64,000 nucleotides of DNA from Geodermatophilus africanus (GTDB lineage: Bacteria; Actinomycetota; Actinomycetes; Mycobacteriales; Geodermatophilaceae). Position 1 is the stretch's first letter. Each line of letters starts with the position of its first letter. Of the stretch, positions 18,505 through 28,364 are shown one piece after another. The notes under the pieces are model-generated. The model saw nothing but the letters and a program-made list of their open reading frames with translations, ran no database searches and was not told the origin of the DNA. The stretch is taken from contig NZ_FNOT01000001.1 of NCBI RefSeq assembly GCF_900107105.1, forward strand, positions 62,001-126,000. The letters are read 5' to 3'. A program made the translations under genes and the position numbers.

Positions 18505-19949
18505 GCGGAGATCTCCTGCTGCCCGACCGCCAGGCCGGCCCGCTGGGTGGCGATCACCTCGCGGACGAGCGCGGTCAGCCGCCTCGTCGCCACGTGCTCG
18601 GCCGGCCGGCCGAACCGCTCGGCGATCTGCTCGTCGGTCACGCCCAGGGTCTCCAGGCTGGCGAGCACGCCCTTGCGCGCGGCGGTGAGCCGGCGCTCCC
18701 GCGGGTCGTCAGGGGTCGGCGAGGCCTCCAGCAGCGGGTTCGCCGGCGCGGCCGCACCCTCGGTGCGCGGCGCGGCGGCCGCCGCGGCGGCCCGGGCGGC
18801 CTCGACGACCGCGGCCGGCGTCGTCGGGGCGGGCGGGGCGGCCGGGGCCCGGCGGCGACCCGCGGGGTGGGCCTCCATCGCCGCCTCGAGGAACTCCTCG
18901 TGCCGGGCCTGGATCAGCTGCGCGACGGTGTACGAGCCGCCGGGGGTCGGCACGTCGACCTGGAGCAGAGCGGCGCGGTTGGCCTCACCCCACACATCGC
19001 GCAGGTCGTCGTCGTCCTCGGCGTCCTGGATCCGGGCGACCAGCTCGGCGGCGTCCGGCTCACGCGTCCGGCTCGACCGGCCGGCCCGCGCCTCCTCCGC
19101 CCGCTCGTGCTCGAGCAGCCCGCCACCGTGGAAGGCGACCAGGTCCCGGACGTGCGCGGTGCCCGGGTCGCACTTCAGCGCGTCGAAGACCAGCCACTCC
19201 AGCAGCCGCCCGTCGGCCGCCGGGGCGGTGACCTCCCTGGCCGGGTCGTCGTTCGGCTTGATGCCCACGTGCACGCTTCGGGCCCCGACGATCAGCGGCC
19301 GGCGCCCCCGGCGCAGCCGCACCCACACGCTGGCCGCGTAGGGGAACTCGCGGTGGGTCTGCACCGACCAGGTCTTCTGACCCTCGATCGGCCGGCCGTT
19401 GGCGTCGACCTCGGTGACCTCCTTGCCGCGGGCGGTCACCACGACGATGCCGGGGAAGGTCAGCAGCTCGGTCTGCAGCTTGCGCCAGCGGGCGCCGGCG
19501 TCGTTCCACAGGTTCTGGCTGATGACGATCTCGGCGTTGGGGTCGCGCTTGAGCAGCTCGCGGTTGCGGGCCGACTTCGCGGCGCGCGCGCTCGCCCAGT
19601 CCTTGAGCCCGTCCCAGATCGCCGAGCCGGTGTCGATGCCGAGGACCACCGGCGGCTCGCCGGCGTCGGCCGCGCGGCGCGCCTCGGCCTTGACCGCCTG
19701 GACGGCGGCGAGCACCTCGGCGTAGGAGCCGTCGTGCTCGACGAGCTGGTAGGTGGCGCCGGGGATGGCGCCGTACTCGTCGCCGGCGCCCTCGTTCAGG
19801 TCGATCCAGTACAGCGCGCCGATCCGGTCGCTGGTGCTGAGCTGGGCCAGCGCCCAGCTCTTCCCACTCTTCTCCTCACCCTCGAGGAGAATGCACGGCC
19901 ACGGGACGCGACCGGTGGGCTTGCGGGTGATGAGGCCGGAGATGGCCAT
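18501..19949 (-). CDS. Phage-type RecA-fold ATPase (Sak4-like)
   Basis: The 482-residue protein starts with a P-loop GEEKSGKS (residues 24-31) and has a Walker B-like VVLGIDTGS, resembling the ATP-binding nucleotide-handling proteins of phages that include Sak4 annealases. The second half is proline/alanine-rich and probably disordered, followed by a C-terminal helical segment EQIAERFGRPAEHVATRRLT that looks like a small DNA-binding helix pair. AAGGAG precedes the ATG. It lies between a RecD2 helicase and a Cas4-like nuclease; the likely role is recombinase-like annealing or ATP-driven loading. Assignment to Sak4 is by pattern only. Confidence 0.68.
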   Translation of the reverse strand: MAISGLITRKPTGRVPWPCILLEGEEKSGKSWALAQLSTSDRIGALYWIDLNEGAGDEYGAIPGATYQLVEHDGSYAEVLAAVQAVKAEARRAADAGEPPVVLGIDTGSAIWDGLKDWASARAAKSARNRELLKRDPNAEIVISQNLWNDAGARWRKLQTELLTFPGIVVVTARGKEVTEVDANGRPIEGQKTWSVQTHREFPYAASVWVRLRRGRRPLIVGARSVHVGIKPNDDPAREVTAPAADGRLLEWLVFDALKCDPGTAHVRDLVAFHGGGLLEHERAEEARAGRSSRTREPDAAELVARIQDAEDDDDLRDVWGEANRAALLQVDVPTPGGSYTVAQLIQARHEEFLEAAMEAHPAGRRRAPAAPPAPTTPAAVVEAARAAAAAAAPRTEGAAAPANPLLEASPTPDDPRERRLTAARKGVLASLETLGVTDEQIAERFGRPAEHVATRRLTALVREVIATQRAGLAVGQQEISA

Positions 19950-20062
19950 GGTGAGCTCCTTGCCGACACGGGGAAGATGTCGACCCGAAAGCTACGAGCA
20001 GGTACTGACACAACCGGGCGACGTCCGCAAGAGAATCGCTCCGTCCGCGGCGAAGCCGCAGG

Positions 20063-22360
20063 TCAGCCGAGCGACGCGGCGTGTCGCCGTTCGCGGTCGG
20101 CGAAATCGCCGGGCACCGTGGCCGGCGTCCGCGCGCACCCGGCGGGGAGCGGCCGGCCGCGGAGGCGGTGGGCGAGACCGGTGTGCCGGCGTCCGGAGCC
20201 GGTGGCGCGCACGGCCTGCGCAAGGGCCCTCGGCGAGCCGACGAGGACGACGAGCTGCTTGGCCCGGGTCACCGCGGTGTAGAGCAGGTTGCGCTGCAGC
20301 ATCACCCAGGCGCTGGTGGTCAGCGGGACCACGACGCAGGGGTACTCGCTGCCCTGCGAGCGGTGGACGGTCACGGCGTAGGCGTGCACCAGCTCGTCGA
20401 GCTCGGCGAAGTCGTACCGGATGCTCTCGTCCTCGTCGGTGACGACGGTGAGGGTCTGCTCGACGGCGTCGACGGCGGTGACGACACCCTGGGTGCCGTT
20501 GAAGACCCCGTTCGCGCCCTTGTCGTAGTCGTTGCGGATCTGGCTGACCTTGTCCCCGACCCGGAACACCCGGCCGCCGAAGCGCTTCTCGCCGCGGTCG
20601 GGCCGGGCCGGGGTGAGCGCGTCCTGCAGCAGCTCGTTCAGCGCGGCCGCGCCGGCCGGCCCGCGGTGCACCGGGGCCAGCACCTGGACGTCGCGGCGCG
20701 GGTCGAGGCCGAACCGGGCCGGGATCCGGCGCACGACGACGTCCACGGTGAGCCGGGCGGCCTCTTCGGCGTCCTCGGTGGGGAACAGGAAGAAGTCCTC
20801 GAGACCGCGGACCTGGGGCGGGCTGCCGGCGTTGATCCGGTGCGCGTTGGTCACCACCCCCGACCGGCTGGCCTGGCGGAAGACCTGCGTCAGGCGCACG
20901 TGCGGGATGGGCGTCCCGGCGGCCAGCAGGTCACCCAGGACCTGTCCGGCGCCGACCGAGGGCAGCTGGTCGACGTCACCGACCAGCAGCAGGTGCGCGC
21001 CCGGCGGGACGGCCCGCACCAGCTTGTTGGCCAGCAGCAGGTCCAGCATCGAGGACTCGTCCACGACGACCAGGTCGGCCTGCAGCGGCCGCTCCCGGTC
21101 GAAGGCGGCGTCCCCGCCGGGGCGCAGCTCCAGCAGCCGATGCACGGTGACCGCCGCGACCCCGGTCAGCTCGGTCAGCCGCTTCGCCGCCCGGCCGGTG
21201 GGCGCCGCGAGCACGATCCGCGCGCCCTTGGCGGCCGCCAGGGTGACGACGGAGCGGACGGTGAAGCTCTTGCCGCAGCCGGGCCCACCGGTGAGGACGG
21301 CGACCCGCTCGGAGAGCGCCAGCCGCACCGCCTCCTGCTGGCCGGCCGCCAGCTCCACGCCGGTGCGCCGGTGCAGCCAGGCCAGTGCGGCGTCCCAGTC
21401 GACCTCGGCGAAGGCCGGCATCCGGTCGTCGTCGGCGGCCGCCAGCCTCCGCAGACCGGCGGCCAGGGAGACCTCCGCCCGGTGGAACGGGACGAGGTAG
21501 TACGCCACCGTGGGGAGCTCCCCGTCCGCGCCGGGGAACTCCTCGCGGACGAGGCCCTGCTCGGCGACCAGCAGGACCAGGCAGTGCCGCACCAGGTCGG
21601 CCGGGACCTGCAGGAGGTCGATCGCCCGGGCGAGCAGGTCGGCCTCGGGCAGGAAGCAGTGCCCCTGCCCCGTCGCCTCGGAGAGCACGAACTGCAGCCC
21701 CGCCTCGACCCGCTCCGTGCTGTCGTGCGGGATCCCCACCGCGGCGGCGATCGTGTCCGCGGTCCTGAACCCGATCCCCCACACGTCGGCGGCCAGGCGG
21801 TAGGGCCGGGTCCGGACGACGCCGAGGGAGGCGTCGCCGTACTGCCGGAAGATGCGGACGGCCAGCGAGGTGGACACACCCATGCCCTGCAGGGAGACCA
21901 TCACCTCCTTGATGGCCTTCTGCTCCTCCCACGCCGCGGTGATCAGCCGGGTCCGCTTCGGTCCCAGGTTCGGCACCTCGGCCAGCCGGGCCGGCTCCTC
22001 CTCGATGACCCGCAGCGCGTCGGCGCCGAAGTGGTCGACGATCCGTTCGGCCAGCCGCGGACCGATCCCCTTGACCAGCCCCGAGCCCAGGTAGCGGCGG
22101 ATGCCCTGCACCGTGGCCGGCAGCACGGTGGTGTAGTCCTCGACCTGGAACTGCCGGCCGTACTGCGGGTGGGCGCCCCACCGTCCGCGCAGCCGCAGCG
22201 TCTCCCCCGGCTGGGCACCGAGCAGCGACCCCACGACGGTGACCAGGTCACCGCCCCGCCCGGTGTCCACCCGGGCCACGGTGTAGCCGGTCTGGGAGTT
22301 GGCGTACGTGACCCGCTCCAGCGTCGCCTCCAGGACCGCGCCCGTCCGCCCCTGCTCCAC
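20063..22360 (-). CDS. recD2: RecD2-type ATP-dependent DNA helicase
   Basis: This is a superfamily 1B 5'-3' helicase of RecD2 architecture: N-terminal OB-like segment, helix-hairpin-helix repeats ([25 protein letters not shown]), then the helicase core with Walker [12 protein letters not shown], motif [22 protein letters not shown] and the C-terminal [11 protein letters not shown] and AVTRAKQ. RecD2 acts in DNA repair and fork processing without RecBC. I chose the GTG at 22360 because AGGGGA lies six bases upstream; a GTG six codons earlier lacks a good site. It is divergent from the SSB gene and 113 bases upstream of the RecA-fold ATPase. Confidence 0.93.
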   Translation of the reverse strand: MEQGRTGAVLEATLERVTYANSQTGYTVARVDTGRGGDLVTVVGSLLGAQPGETLRLRGRWGAHPQYGRQFQVEDYTTVLPATVQGIRRYLGSGLVKGIGPRLAERIVDHFGADALRVIEEEPARLAEVPNLGPKRTRLITAAWEEQKAIKEVMVSLQGMGVSTSLAVRIFRQYGDASLGVVRTRPYRLAADVWGIGFRTADTIAAAVGIPHDSTERVEAGLQFVLSEATGQGHCFLPEADLLARAIDLLQVPADLVRHCLVLLVAEQGLVREEFPGADGELPTVAYYLVPFHRAEVSLAAGLRRLAAADDDRMPAFAEVDWDAALAWLHRRTGVELAAGQQEAVRLALSERVAVLTGGPGCGKSFTVRSVVTLAAAKGARIVLAAPTGRAAKRLTELTGVAAVTVHRLLELRPGGDAAFDRERPLQADLVVVDESSMLDLLLANKLVRAVPPGAHLLLVGDVDQLPSVGAGQVLGDLLAAGTPIPHVRLTQVFRQASRSGVVTNAHRINAGSPPQVRGLEDFFLFPTEDAEEAARLTVDVVVRRIPARFGLDPRRDVQVLAPVHRGPAGAAALNELLQDALTPARPDRGEKRFGGRVFRVGDKVSQIRNDYDKGANGVFNGTQGVVTAVDAVEQTLTVVTDEDESIRYDFAELDELVHAYAVTVHRSQGSEYPCVVVPLTTSAWVMLQRNLLYTAVTRAKQLVVLVGSPRALAQAVRATGSGRRHTGLAHRLRGRPLPAGCARTPATVPGDFADRERRHAASLG

Positions 22361-22451
22361 CTGCCGTCCCCTCGCCACTCGACCGTCCGCTCCCGAGGGT
22401 CACACGCCCCGGGGACAACTCCGCCGGGACGGAACTGTCGGTGGGTCCACC

Positions 22452-22496
22452 TAACCTCCGGCTGCCCACCTGGGCGAGGCACCGACGACACGGAGG
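22452..22496 (+). promoter_or_regulatory. ssb-like gene promoter -10 and ribosome site
   Basis: TAACCT (22452-22457) is a good actinobacterial -10 box. GGAGG (22492-22496) lies eight bases before the ATG. Confidence 0.5.
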
Positions 22497-22504
22497 ACCG
22501 GATC

Positions 22505-23008
22505 ATGGCCGGAGACACTGTCATCACGATCATCGGCAACCTGACGAGCGACCCCGAGCTGCGCTGGACGCCCTCGGGCGCCGCGGTCGCCAACTTCACC
22601 ATCGCCTCGACGCCGCGCACCCTGGACCGCGAGACCCAGGAGTGGAAGGACGGCGAGGCGCTGTTCCTGCGCTGCAGCGTGTGGCGGGAGGCGGCCGAGA
22701 ACGTCGCCGAGTCGCTGATCCGCGGCTCCCGCGTGATGGCGCAGGGGCGGCTCCGGCAACGCTCGTACGAGACCAAGGAAGGCGAGAAGCGCACCGTCGT
22801 CGAGCTCGAGGTCGACGAGATCGGCCCGTCGCTGCGGTACGCGACGGCGACCGTCACGAAGGCCTCTCGCACCGGCGCCGGTGGCGGCCGGGGTCCCGGC
22901 GGCGGGTTCGCGTCCCACGAGGGTCCGGCGGCGACCGGGCAGGGCGGCTCGCCCGACCCGTGGGCGGCGACGCCGGTCGGCGTCGGTGCCGAGGAGCCGC
23001 CCTTCTGA
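22505..23008 (+). CDS. Single-stranded DNA-binding protein (SSB-like)
   Basis: The 167-residue protein has an N-terminal OB fold typical of bacterial SSB ([20 protein letters not shown], then [18 protein letters not shown] and [13 protein letters not shown]), a Gly-rich linker and a short acidic-hydrophobic tip EEPPF of the kind that recruits partner proteins. It lies far from ribosomal genes such as rpsF/rplI that flank the housekeeping ssb, so it is probably a second SSB. It is transcribed divergently from the RecD2-ATPase-nuclease operon. Joint action in single-strand handling is inference from context. Confidence 0.9.
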   Translation: MAGDTVITIIGNLTSDPELRWTPSGAAVANFTIASTPRTLDRETQEWKDGEALFLRCSVWREAAENVAESLIRGSRVMAQGRLRQRSYETKEGEKRTVVELEVDEIGPSLRYATATVTKASRTGAGGGRGPGGGFASHEGPAATGQGGSPDPWAATPVGVGAEEPPF

Positions 23009-23508
23009 GCCCCCGGGCCGCTTCGACCCGGTCGCCGGCGACGCCGCCGCCGGCGACCGGGGGTGGGCACCCGGGGACGTGCAGTGGACCGACCACCACG
23101 ACCTGTGCGGCCGACGCACGGCGTGAGCACCGCCAGACACCGCCTCCCGCTCAGCGCACGCCCCCACCACCGGCGCCTCGTCCGGTGGTCGCCCAGCTCC
23201 CGACGACGAGGGCCGGGTGCCGGCGCGTGCGGACGCGCGGTGTCGCCTCCGGGACGCCGCCCTCCCGGTGTCCTTGCAGGTCACCGCCCCGAGGCGTCCT
23301 GCCGCGGGGACCGCCGAGCTCGTGGACCGTGTGGACTCACGAGCCCGGGATCAGCCCCCTGAGCACGGCCGCGAGTTGGTCGACCACGAGCCGGCCACCA
23401 GCCAGACGCCGGCGACCTGCGAGCAGGCAGCCGCCGACGCCGGAACTCGGTCGGGCCGCGAGCGGCTGTGGGGCCCCGCCCACCCCGATCGTCCGTCACG
23501 GGCCTGGC
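23009..23508. other. Intergenic region after SSB
   Basis: Beyond the SSB terminator I see no supported gene. Confidence 0.5.
23027..23061 (+). terminator. Strong hairpin after the SSB gene
   Basis: Fourteen-base perfect arms CCCGGTCGCCGGCG and CGCCGGCGACCGGG (23027-23040 and 23048-23061) lie 18 bases after the stop codon. Confidence 0.65.
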
Positions 23509-23793
23509 TCAGGCCGACAGCCGGTCGCCCGCCCCGGCGCTGATCACCAGTCCGGCGGTGGTGAAGGCGGCCAGCAGCCGGTCGGCCCGCTCCTGGACCA
23601 GCCGGGCGGTCACCGCATCGAGAGCGCCGGCCCCGTCGTCCAGGCACTGCGCGAGGAGCGCGAGGACCTCGGGCGGGGGTCCGGCAGGGGTCCGCTTGGG
23701 GGCGGGGATGCGGGTGACCATCCCGCAGGGGCAGGACCCGCCGGTCTTGGGGGCCAGGTGCTTGCCGCCGGAGCACGTACCAGGTTCGAACAT
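23509..23793 (-). CDS. Small cysteine-containing hypothetical protein (94 aa)
   Basis: The protein begins MFEPGTCSGGKHLAPKTGG and continues SCPCGM, giving an N-terminal cysteine/histidine cluster that could bind zinc, followed by an alanine/leucine helical part (LVQERADRLLAAFTTAG). A TGAGG/GAGGAG region precedes the ATG. The family is not recognised. It is the right-hand intact gene of the block bracketed by hydratase remnants. Confidence 0.55.
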   Translation of the reverse strand: MFEPGTCSGGKHLAPKTGGSCPCGMVTRIPAPKRTPAGPPPEVLALLAQCLDDGAGALDAVTARLVQERADRLLAAFTTAGLVISAGAGDRLSA

Positions 23794-24288
23794 CGTCGAC
23801 CTCAACTCCTCACTGAGCCTGGCCCTCCGCCGTCCGCCATGGGCCACGACTCAAGAGTCCCGCCCGTCACTCCTGTAACACGGCGCGGCGCGCCAGTCCG
23901 TATCCGTCTCGTGACTTCGGCCACATCGGCTCCGAGTCGGATCCGGTGTGCTTCGTGACCCGCGAGGAGTTGGCCATCCGCCTCCCTCCACCGTCGCCCG
24001 ACCGGAGGCCGAGCTCGCCATGACGGCTCCACGCGGCTCGCCCCATCGAGACGACCGGGCGGCAGCCAGCCCGCCACCGGCCACCAGCGAGGCGACACAG
24101 CCGTGTGCGCACCTACGGGGTCACCCCTGGCACACGGGCGCGGTGGACCGCGGTACGCAGGTGTCCCGGGCCACCGTGCATCGGTGCGCCGTGCGGCGAC
24201 CGTCGGCTGGGGGCCCCGGCTCCACCCGGTTGAAGGTCGGGCACTCCCGCCCGCTCGGCCGCTCAGGGTGATCGGTGAGGGCGCCCGG
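23794..24288. other. Intergenic region holding the hydratase 5' remnant
   Basis: Nothing else in this stretch is supported as a gene. Confidence 0.45.
23941..24031 (-). pseudogene. 5' remnant of a second enoyl-CoA hydratase with its leader
   Basis: About 90 bases align with the start and leader of the intact hydratase gene at 9815-9905. Shared blocks on the plus strand include TGACCCGC, GGCCATCCG and the 17-mer GCTCGCCATGACGGCTC. The frame is lost after about ten codons. It has the same strand as the 3' remnant at 16.2 kb and the order expected of one interrupted gene. Confidence 0.7.
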
Positions 24289-24552
24289 TCATCGCCGGGA
24301 CGTCCCCGTCGACTCGCGGGAATGCGAGGGAGCGTGCTGCGCCGTCACGCCCGCGACCACTGCCCACAAGGAGGTCAGCGCCTGCAGGACGACCAGGGCC
24401 CACCGACCCTCGGCGGCCGAGAACCAGGCATTGGCGAAGAAGATCGCCGCGGCGCTCCACCAGAAGGCGGGTCGGTCGACGGCCCGACCGAGAGGGCTCC
24501 GGACGGGCAGGTCCGCCGGTCCGGATCCGTCGGGACTCTCACGGACGCTCAT
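24289..24552 (-). CDS. Two-TM hypothetical membrane protein (87 aa)
   Basis: After a hydrophilic N-terminus there are two adjacent hydrophobic helices (FWWSAAAIFFANAWFSA and WALVVLQALTSLWAVVAGV). Its ATG overlaps the stop of the upstream gene by one base (TGATG), so translation is coupled. The family is unknown, but the pairing suggests a membrane complex or accessory role with the preceding Cys-rich membrane protein. Confidence 0.6.
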   Translation of the reverse strand: MSVRESPDGSGPADLPVRSPLGRAVDRPAFWWSAAAIFFANAWFSAAEGRWALVVLQALTSLWAVVAGVTAQHAPSHSRESTGTSRR

Positions 24553-25109
24553 CACACCTCGCTGCAGACGCCCGCGTACGTCCAGTCGTAGACACGACCG
24601 CCGCACGTCGCGCCGTAGTCCTCGTAGGCGGAGCCCACCGCAGAGACCTGGTAGAGGACATCGCAGCTGAGGGGGTAGCCCGCGGAGCACTCGTCGGCGA
24701 GCGTGTAGAGGAGGGTGTCGCAGGCGCTGTAGTCACCGTTCAGGCAGTCCTCGACCAGGGCGGTGACCTCGTCGTCCCCGGAGGCTCCGGGTACCCCGGC
24801 CTGCAGCTCGTCGGCGTCGACCTCGCCCTCCCCTTCCGGAACCGGGGCGGCCTCTACGGTGATGTAGGTGTCGCTCGGTCCCGGGTCGGACCCGTCGTCC
24901 TGGCTCAGATACAGGCCGACGCCGCCGGTCACTGCCGTGACGAGGCCCGCCACAGCTGTGAGGACCCCGGGCAGGCTGGTCATGAAGCCCAGGAAGCCCC
25001 CGCGCTGCGTCGTCCCGTCCTGGGGCGACGGCTCCTGAGGCCACGGGCCCTGGGGCGGCGGCGTTCCTTGCGGCTGCGGGTAGGCGTTGGGTGGGGCGTC
25101 GTATGCCAT
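24552..25109 (-). CDS. Membrane-anchored protein with cysteine-rich C-terminal domain
   Basis: This 185-residue protein has a Pro/Gln-rich cytoplasmic N-terminus, one TM helix (LPGVLTAVAGLVTAVTGGVGLYL) and an external acidic linker. A cysteine-patterned domain follows (CLNGDYSACDTLLY, ECSAGYPLSCDVLYQVS, YGATCGGRV, AGVCSEV). The C-terminal domain resembles one found at the end of many actinobacterial membrane proteins; its function is not established. AGGAGG precedes the ATG. A GTATC-N17-CTCTT element of the kind shared with the 35-51 kb genes lies about 85 bases upstream. Confidence 0.68.
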   Translation of the reverse strand: MAYDAPPNAYPQPQGTPPPQGPWPQEPSPQDGTTQRGGFLGFMTSLPGVLTAVAGLVTAVTGGVGLYLSQDDGSDPGPSDTYITVEAAPVPEGEGEVDADELQAGVPGASGDDEVTALVEDCLNGDYSACDTLLYTLADECSAGYPLSCDVLYQVSAVGSAYEDYGATCGGRVYDWTYAGVCSEV

Positions 25110-25506
25110 GACGTTCCTCCTGTCGGCCGACCACGAGCGCTTCCGTCACAGCGCCCGCGGGAACTCGGCTGGGCCCTCACCGGGCCTGTCGGGAAGAGAC
25201 CGGCCGGCGTCCGGAGATACCTGCTGCCACACCGGTCGAGGCTGGAGCGATGCGATCGGAACGACGCCGCATCAGCCGACGCCCTCGGCGGTGACGCCCC
25301 CTTCGGTGGCGTAGCTCGCAGCCGCGAGGGATCCGTCGGGGTGAACCATGCCGCGACCTGTGCCGGCTGCCTGCCTCCTCGGCCGGGCCGCGGGCAGGGC
25401 TGAACAGGGCCACGAAGGCCTCGGACAGGTAGCGGCGATCGCTGACCTGCCAAACGTCATGCGCCTCGACCAGCACGGCTCCGGCCAGCGGAGTAGGGCG
25501 GTTGGG
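25110..25506. other. Intergenic region
   Basis: It contains the bipartite promoter-like element. No gene is supported. Confidence 0.45.
25194..25220 (-). promoter_or_regulatory. GTATC-N17-CTCTT element
   Basis: On the minus strand GTATC (25220-25216) is followed after 17 bases by CTCTT. It lies upstream of the Cys-rich membrane protein gene and is a variant of the recurrent bipartite element seen elsewhere in the window. Confidence 0.5.
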
Positions 25507-25846
25507 TTAAGGCGGTTCCACGCGAGCGGAACGTGCCCCGGCTACGACGTCGGTGCGGCGCTCATCTCCTTGACCAGCCTTTCCGGCGAATTGGTCGACC
25601 AGCTCGTCCAGTGGCTGACGGGAAGGCGACGGGGGCCGGCAGGTCCTCGGCGCCGTCACGATGCATGGCGTTGACCCGCGCGAACTGGCGCGACTCGGCG
25701 AAGGTCGTGCGGATGGCCGCGGCGACCAGCTCGGCGTTGCCATGGCACGCGGCGAGCACGTCGAGACGAGGACCGCTCCACGGTCGCTGGTGCATGTCGC
25801 CGACGACATTCGAGGATCCGGTTTCGGGTTCCTCTCGGTGAGCCAA
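25507..25846 (-). pseudogene. Frameshifted hypothetical gene
   Basis: One minus frame has strongly GC-biased third positions through ACHGNAELVAAAIRTTFAES up to about 25640 and then loses the bias. A second frame takes over with good bias (LDELVDQFAGKAGQ) down to a TAA at 25507. This is the signature of a single frameshift in a once-coding gene. I cannot name the family. Base composition here is somewhat lower in GC than in neighbouring genes. Confidence 0.4.
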
Positions 25847-25943
25847 CCCCAGCCCACGGGTTCGTCTGCGCCTCCTCGTTTTCGATCGGGTGGCGTGCGC
25901 TCTTCAGGTCGACACAGCACTCCCCAGACCGCAGAGGCCCATC

Positions 25944-26363
25944 ATGGACACCCGTCTGATGGAGCTCGTCCCTGATTCCCCAGCGTGCCGGCTCTTCGCT
26001 CTGCTGAGCACCGAGGCCGACGTCCGAGGCGCTCTCGCCGCACTCTCCTCACACGTCGACCCGGCCATGGTCTGGGTGCTGAGCGGCGAGGAGGGCGCGC
26101 GTGCGCTCGACGTCTCCGGGAGAGCGCGCGGCTTCTCGGGGCGATTCCTGCGGGCGGTGCAGAACGTCGCCTACGACCGAGGCAGCCTGTCCGAGCACGA
26201 GTTCCACCTGCGCCGGGGCGGACACCTGCTTCTCGTTCCGGCGCGTGAATGCGCGCAGTGCCAGGGACTGGTAGAGGTCCTGAGCCCATGGCGCCCACAC
26301 GGACTTACCTGGTTCGCCCGCTACAGCGTGGTGGACCCCACGCCGCGCTACTGCTCCGCCTGA
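25944..26363 (+). CDS. Hypothetical protein (139 aa)
   Basis: It starts MDTRLMELVPDSPACRLFALL after an AGAGG site and has mixed alpha/beta character, with a VWVLSGEEGARAL segment and a CAQC motif near the C-terminus. I recognise no family. It stands alone between a frameshifted gene and the synthetase operon. Confidence 0.5.
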   Translation: MDTRLMELVPDSPACRLFALLSTEADVRGALAALSSHVDPAMVWVLSGEEGARALDVSGRARGFSGRFLRAVQNVAYDRGSLSEHEFHLRRGGHLLLVPARECAQCQGLVEVLSPWRPHGLTWFARYSVVDPTPRYCSA

Positions 26364-26666
26364 ACGTCGCAGTCGACGGGCCACCTACTCGTGTGCGTCG
26401 ACGACACGGCGGAGGATCGAGTGCCTCGTGCTGGATCATGGCGGGTCACCGGGGTGGCAGAGTGCGGTCTCGTTGGGCGACAGACGAGCCACCGCCGCCG
26501 CTACCGGGGACGTCACCCTCGACCGGCGCCGTCCTCGGCTCCACGTGCGGCGGCTGTTCCGTGCGCATCCGTGGAGGGGAGAGACACCCCGTCGTCTCGG
26601 GCGCCGCTCGTACCACCGCAGCGCCGATGCCGGTCCGCGACCGCTCCCCCACGACCGGCACAAGGG
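26364..26666. other. Intergenic region
   Basis: Nothing supported was found between the hypothetical gene and the convergent synthetase gene. Confidence 0.4.
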
Positions 26667-28364
26667 TCAGCACGGGTCGGAGACACCAAGCGAGCGGTGA
26701 CCTGTCGCACCGCCCGCAGTCGCGCGGACCCACTCCCCCACCGCACTGCGCCGGATCTTGCCCGACGCGGTGCGGGGCAGCCGGTCGGCGACGTGGACCG
26801 CGTGCAGACGCAGCGACGGGGCGACCCGCTCGTCCACGTGCACCAGGAGCCTCGACGGCAGGTCTGCTTCCTGGGCGTTGGCGGACGGGACGACCACCGC
26901 ATGCGGTACGGCCCCGCCGAGGGCGTGCGGGACGGCGACGACGGCCGCCTCCAGGACCTCGGGATGGGCCCGGAGCACCGCCTCCAGCTCGTACGGCGAG
27001 ATGCGGTGGCCGAAGGACTTGAAGACGTCGTCCCGGCGGCCGACCAGGCGCACCCATCCCGACTCGTCCCGGACGCCGACGTCCCCCGTCCGGTAGCGGC
27101 CCGAGGTGAGCACCGCGCCGGTGCGCGACGGGTCGTCGAGGTAGCCGAGCATGACCCCCAACGGCTCCCTCGCGAGGTCGACGTGGACCTCCCCCTCGGC
27201 GGGGCCGTCCGCCCGCCCGTCGACCAGCACGTCGTAGCCGGGCAGGACCTTGCCGAGCCACCCGGGCCGCGGGGTCAGCCCGGGCGTCGTGCCGATCAAC
27301 GCGGTCGTCTCGGTCTGCCCGTAGCCATCGCGAACCCGCAGCCCCCAGGCGTCGTACACCTCTCGAGCCAGGCAGGGGTCGAGCGGCTCACCGGCGGACG
27401 TGGCCTCGCGCAAAGCCGGCCGGGCCGCACGCAGGAACGGGCGGAGCGCATACCAGGTGCTCGGCGGCGCGCAGAAGCTGGTCACGCGGCGCTCGGCGAG
27501 CAGGCTCGTCAGCCGATCCGGGGAGCAGCCGTCGGCACAGGCGACGACGGTGGCCTCGGCGTTCCAGGGGACAAAGAACCCGCTCCATGAGTGCTTGGCC
27601 CACCCGGGTGCCGAGACGGTCAGGTGGCGGTCGCCGGGCAGCACGCCGTTCCAGTACATGCTGGACAGGTGCCCCACCGGATAGCTCGCGTGCGTGTGGC
27701 CCACCAGCTTGGGCAGTGACGTGGTGCCCGAGGTGAAGTAGCAGAAGGCGAGGTCCTGGGCCGGCGTCGGGCCGTCCGGGACGAACGGCCGGGCCGGTCG
27801 GAAGGCCTCGCCGTAGTCGGCCCAACCGGGCATCCCGGCACCGACGGCCACACGCACTCCACCGGGAGCGTCCCGGAACAGCGCGACCAGGTCCGACCGG
27901 CACACCACGTGCCGGACGCCGCCGCGCTGCGTCCTGTCGCGGGCCTCGGCCGGAGTCAGGTCGGTGTAGCTGGGGATGACCACCGCACCCAGCTTGAGGC
28001 AGGCGAGCAGGGACTCCCACAGCTCCTGCTGCGTCCCCAGGACGACGAGGACCCGATCCCCCCGCCGCACGCCCCGCCCGGCCAGCCACGAGGCCACGGC
28101 GGCGGACCGGTGTGCCATCTCCTGGTAGGAGATGGCCGAAACCGTGCCGTCCGGCGCCACCAGTTCCAGCGCGGTGCGCTCACTGCCCTCGGCGACGACG
28201 TCGAACCACTCCAGCGCCCAGTTGAACGACGAGAACCGGGGCCAGCGGAAGGCACGGCAGGCTCCGTCGTGGTCCAGCCGGGTGGAGAGCAGCAGGTCGC
28301 GTGCCGCGCGGAACTCCTCGGTCCGGCGAGTCGGCCTGCCGAAGGGGGACGACGCCGCGCTCAC
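26667..28364 (-). CDS. AMP-forming acyl-CoA synthetase (medium-chain/ACSM-like)
   Basis: The 565-residue ANL-family adenylating enzyme has the P-loop YFTSGTTSLPK, the ACSM-like APGWAKHSWSGFF and PWNAEATVV region, A5 motif DGYGQTETT, A7 YRTGDVG, hinge GRRDDVFKSFGHRISPYELE and catalytic lysine in PRTASGKIRR. It should activate a carboxylic acid as an acyl-AMP and transfer it to CoA. Its GTG overlaps the stop of the mutase-fusion gene as GTGA. It is the last gene of a coupled operon and may activate the product or starter acid of that pathway; the substrate is unknown. Confidence 0.85.
   Translation of the reverse strand: MSAASSPFGRPTRRTEEFRAARDLLLSTRLDHDGACRAFRWPRFSSFNWALEWFDVVAEGSERTALELVAPDGTVSAISYQEMAHRSAAVASWLAGRGVRRGDRVLVVLGTQQELWESLLACLKLGAVVIPSYTDLTPAEARDRTQRGGVRHVVCRSDLVALFRDAPGGVRVAVGAGMPGWADYGEAFRPARPFVPDGPTPAQDLAFCYFTSGTTSLPKLVGHTHASYPVGHLSSMYWNGVLPGDRHLTVSAPGWAKHSWSGFFVPWNAEATVVACADGCSPDRLTSLLAERRVTSFCAPPSTWYALRPFLRAARPALREATSAGEPLDPCLAREVYDAWGLRVRDGYGQTETTALIGTTPGLTPRPGWLGKVLPGYDVLVDGRADGPAEGEVHVDLAREPLGVMLGYLDDPSRTGAVLTSGRYRTGDVGVRDESGWVRLVGRRDDVFKSFGHRISPYELEAVLRAHPEVLEAAVVAVPHALGGAVPHAVVVPSANAQEADLPSRLLVHVDERVAPSLRLHAVHVADRLPRTASGKIRRSAVGEWVRATAGGATGHRSLGVSDPC

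Noticed and set aside
25272..25460. Short minus-strand ORFs in the 25.2-25.5 kb spacer
   Set aside because: They lack ribosome sites and third-position bias; the nearby bipartite element better explains the stretch as a 5' leader.
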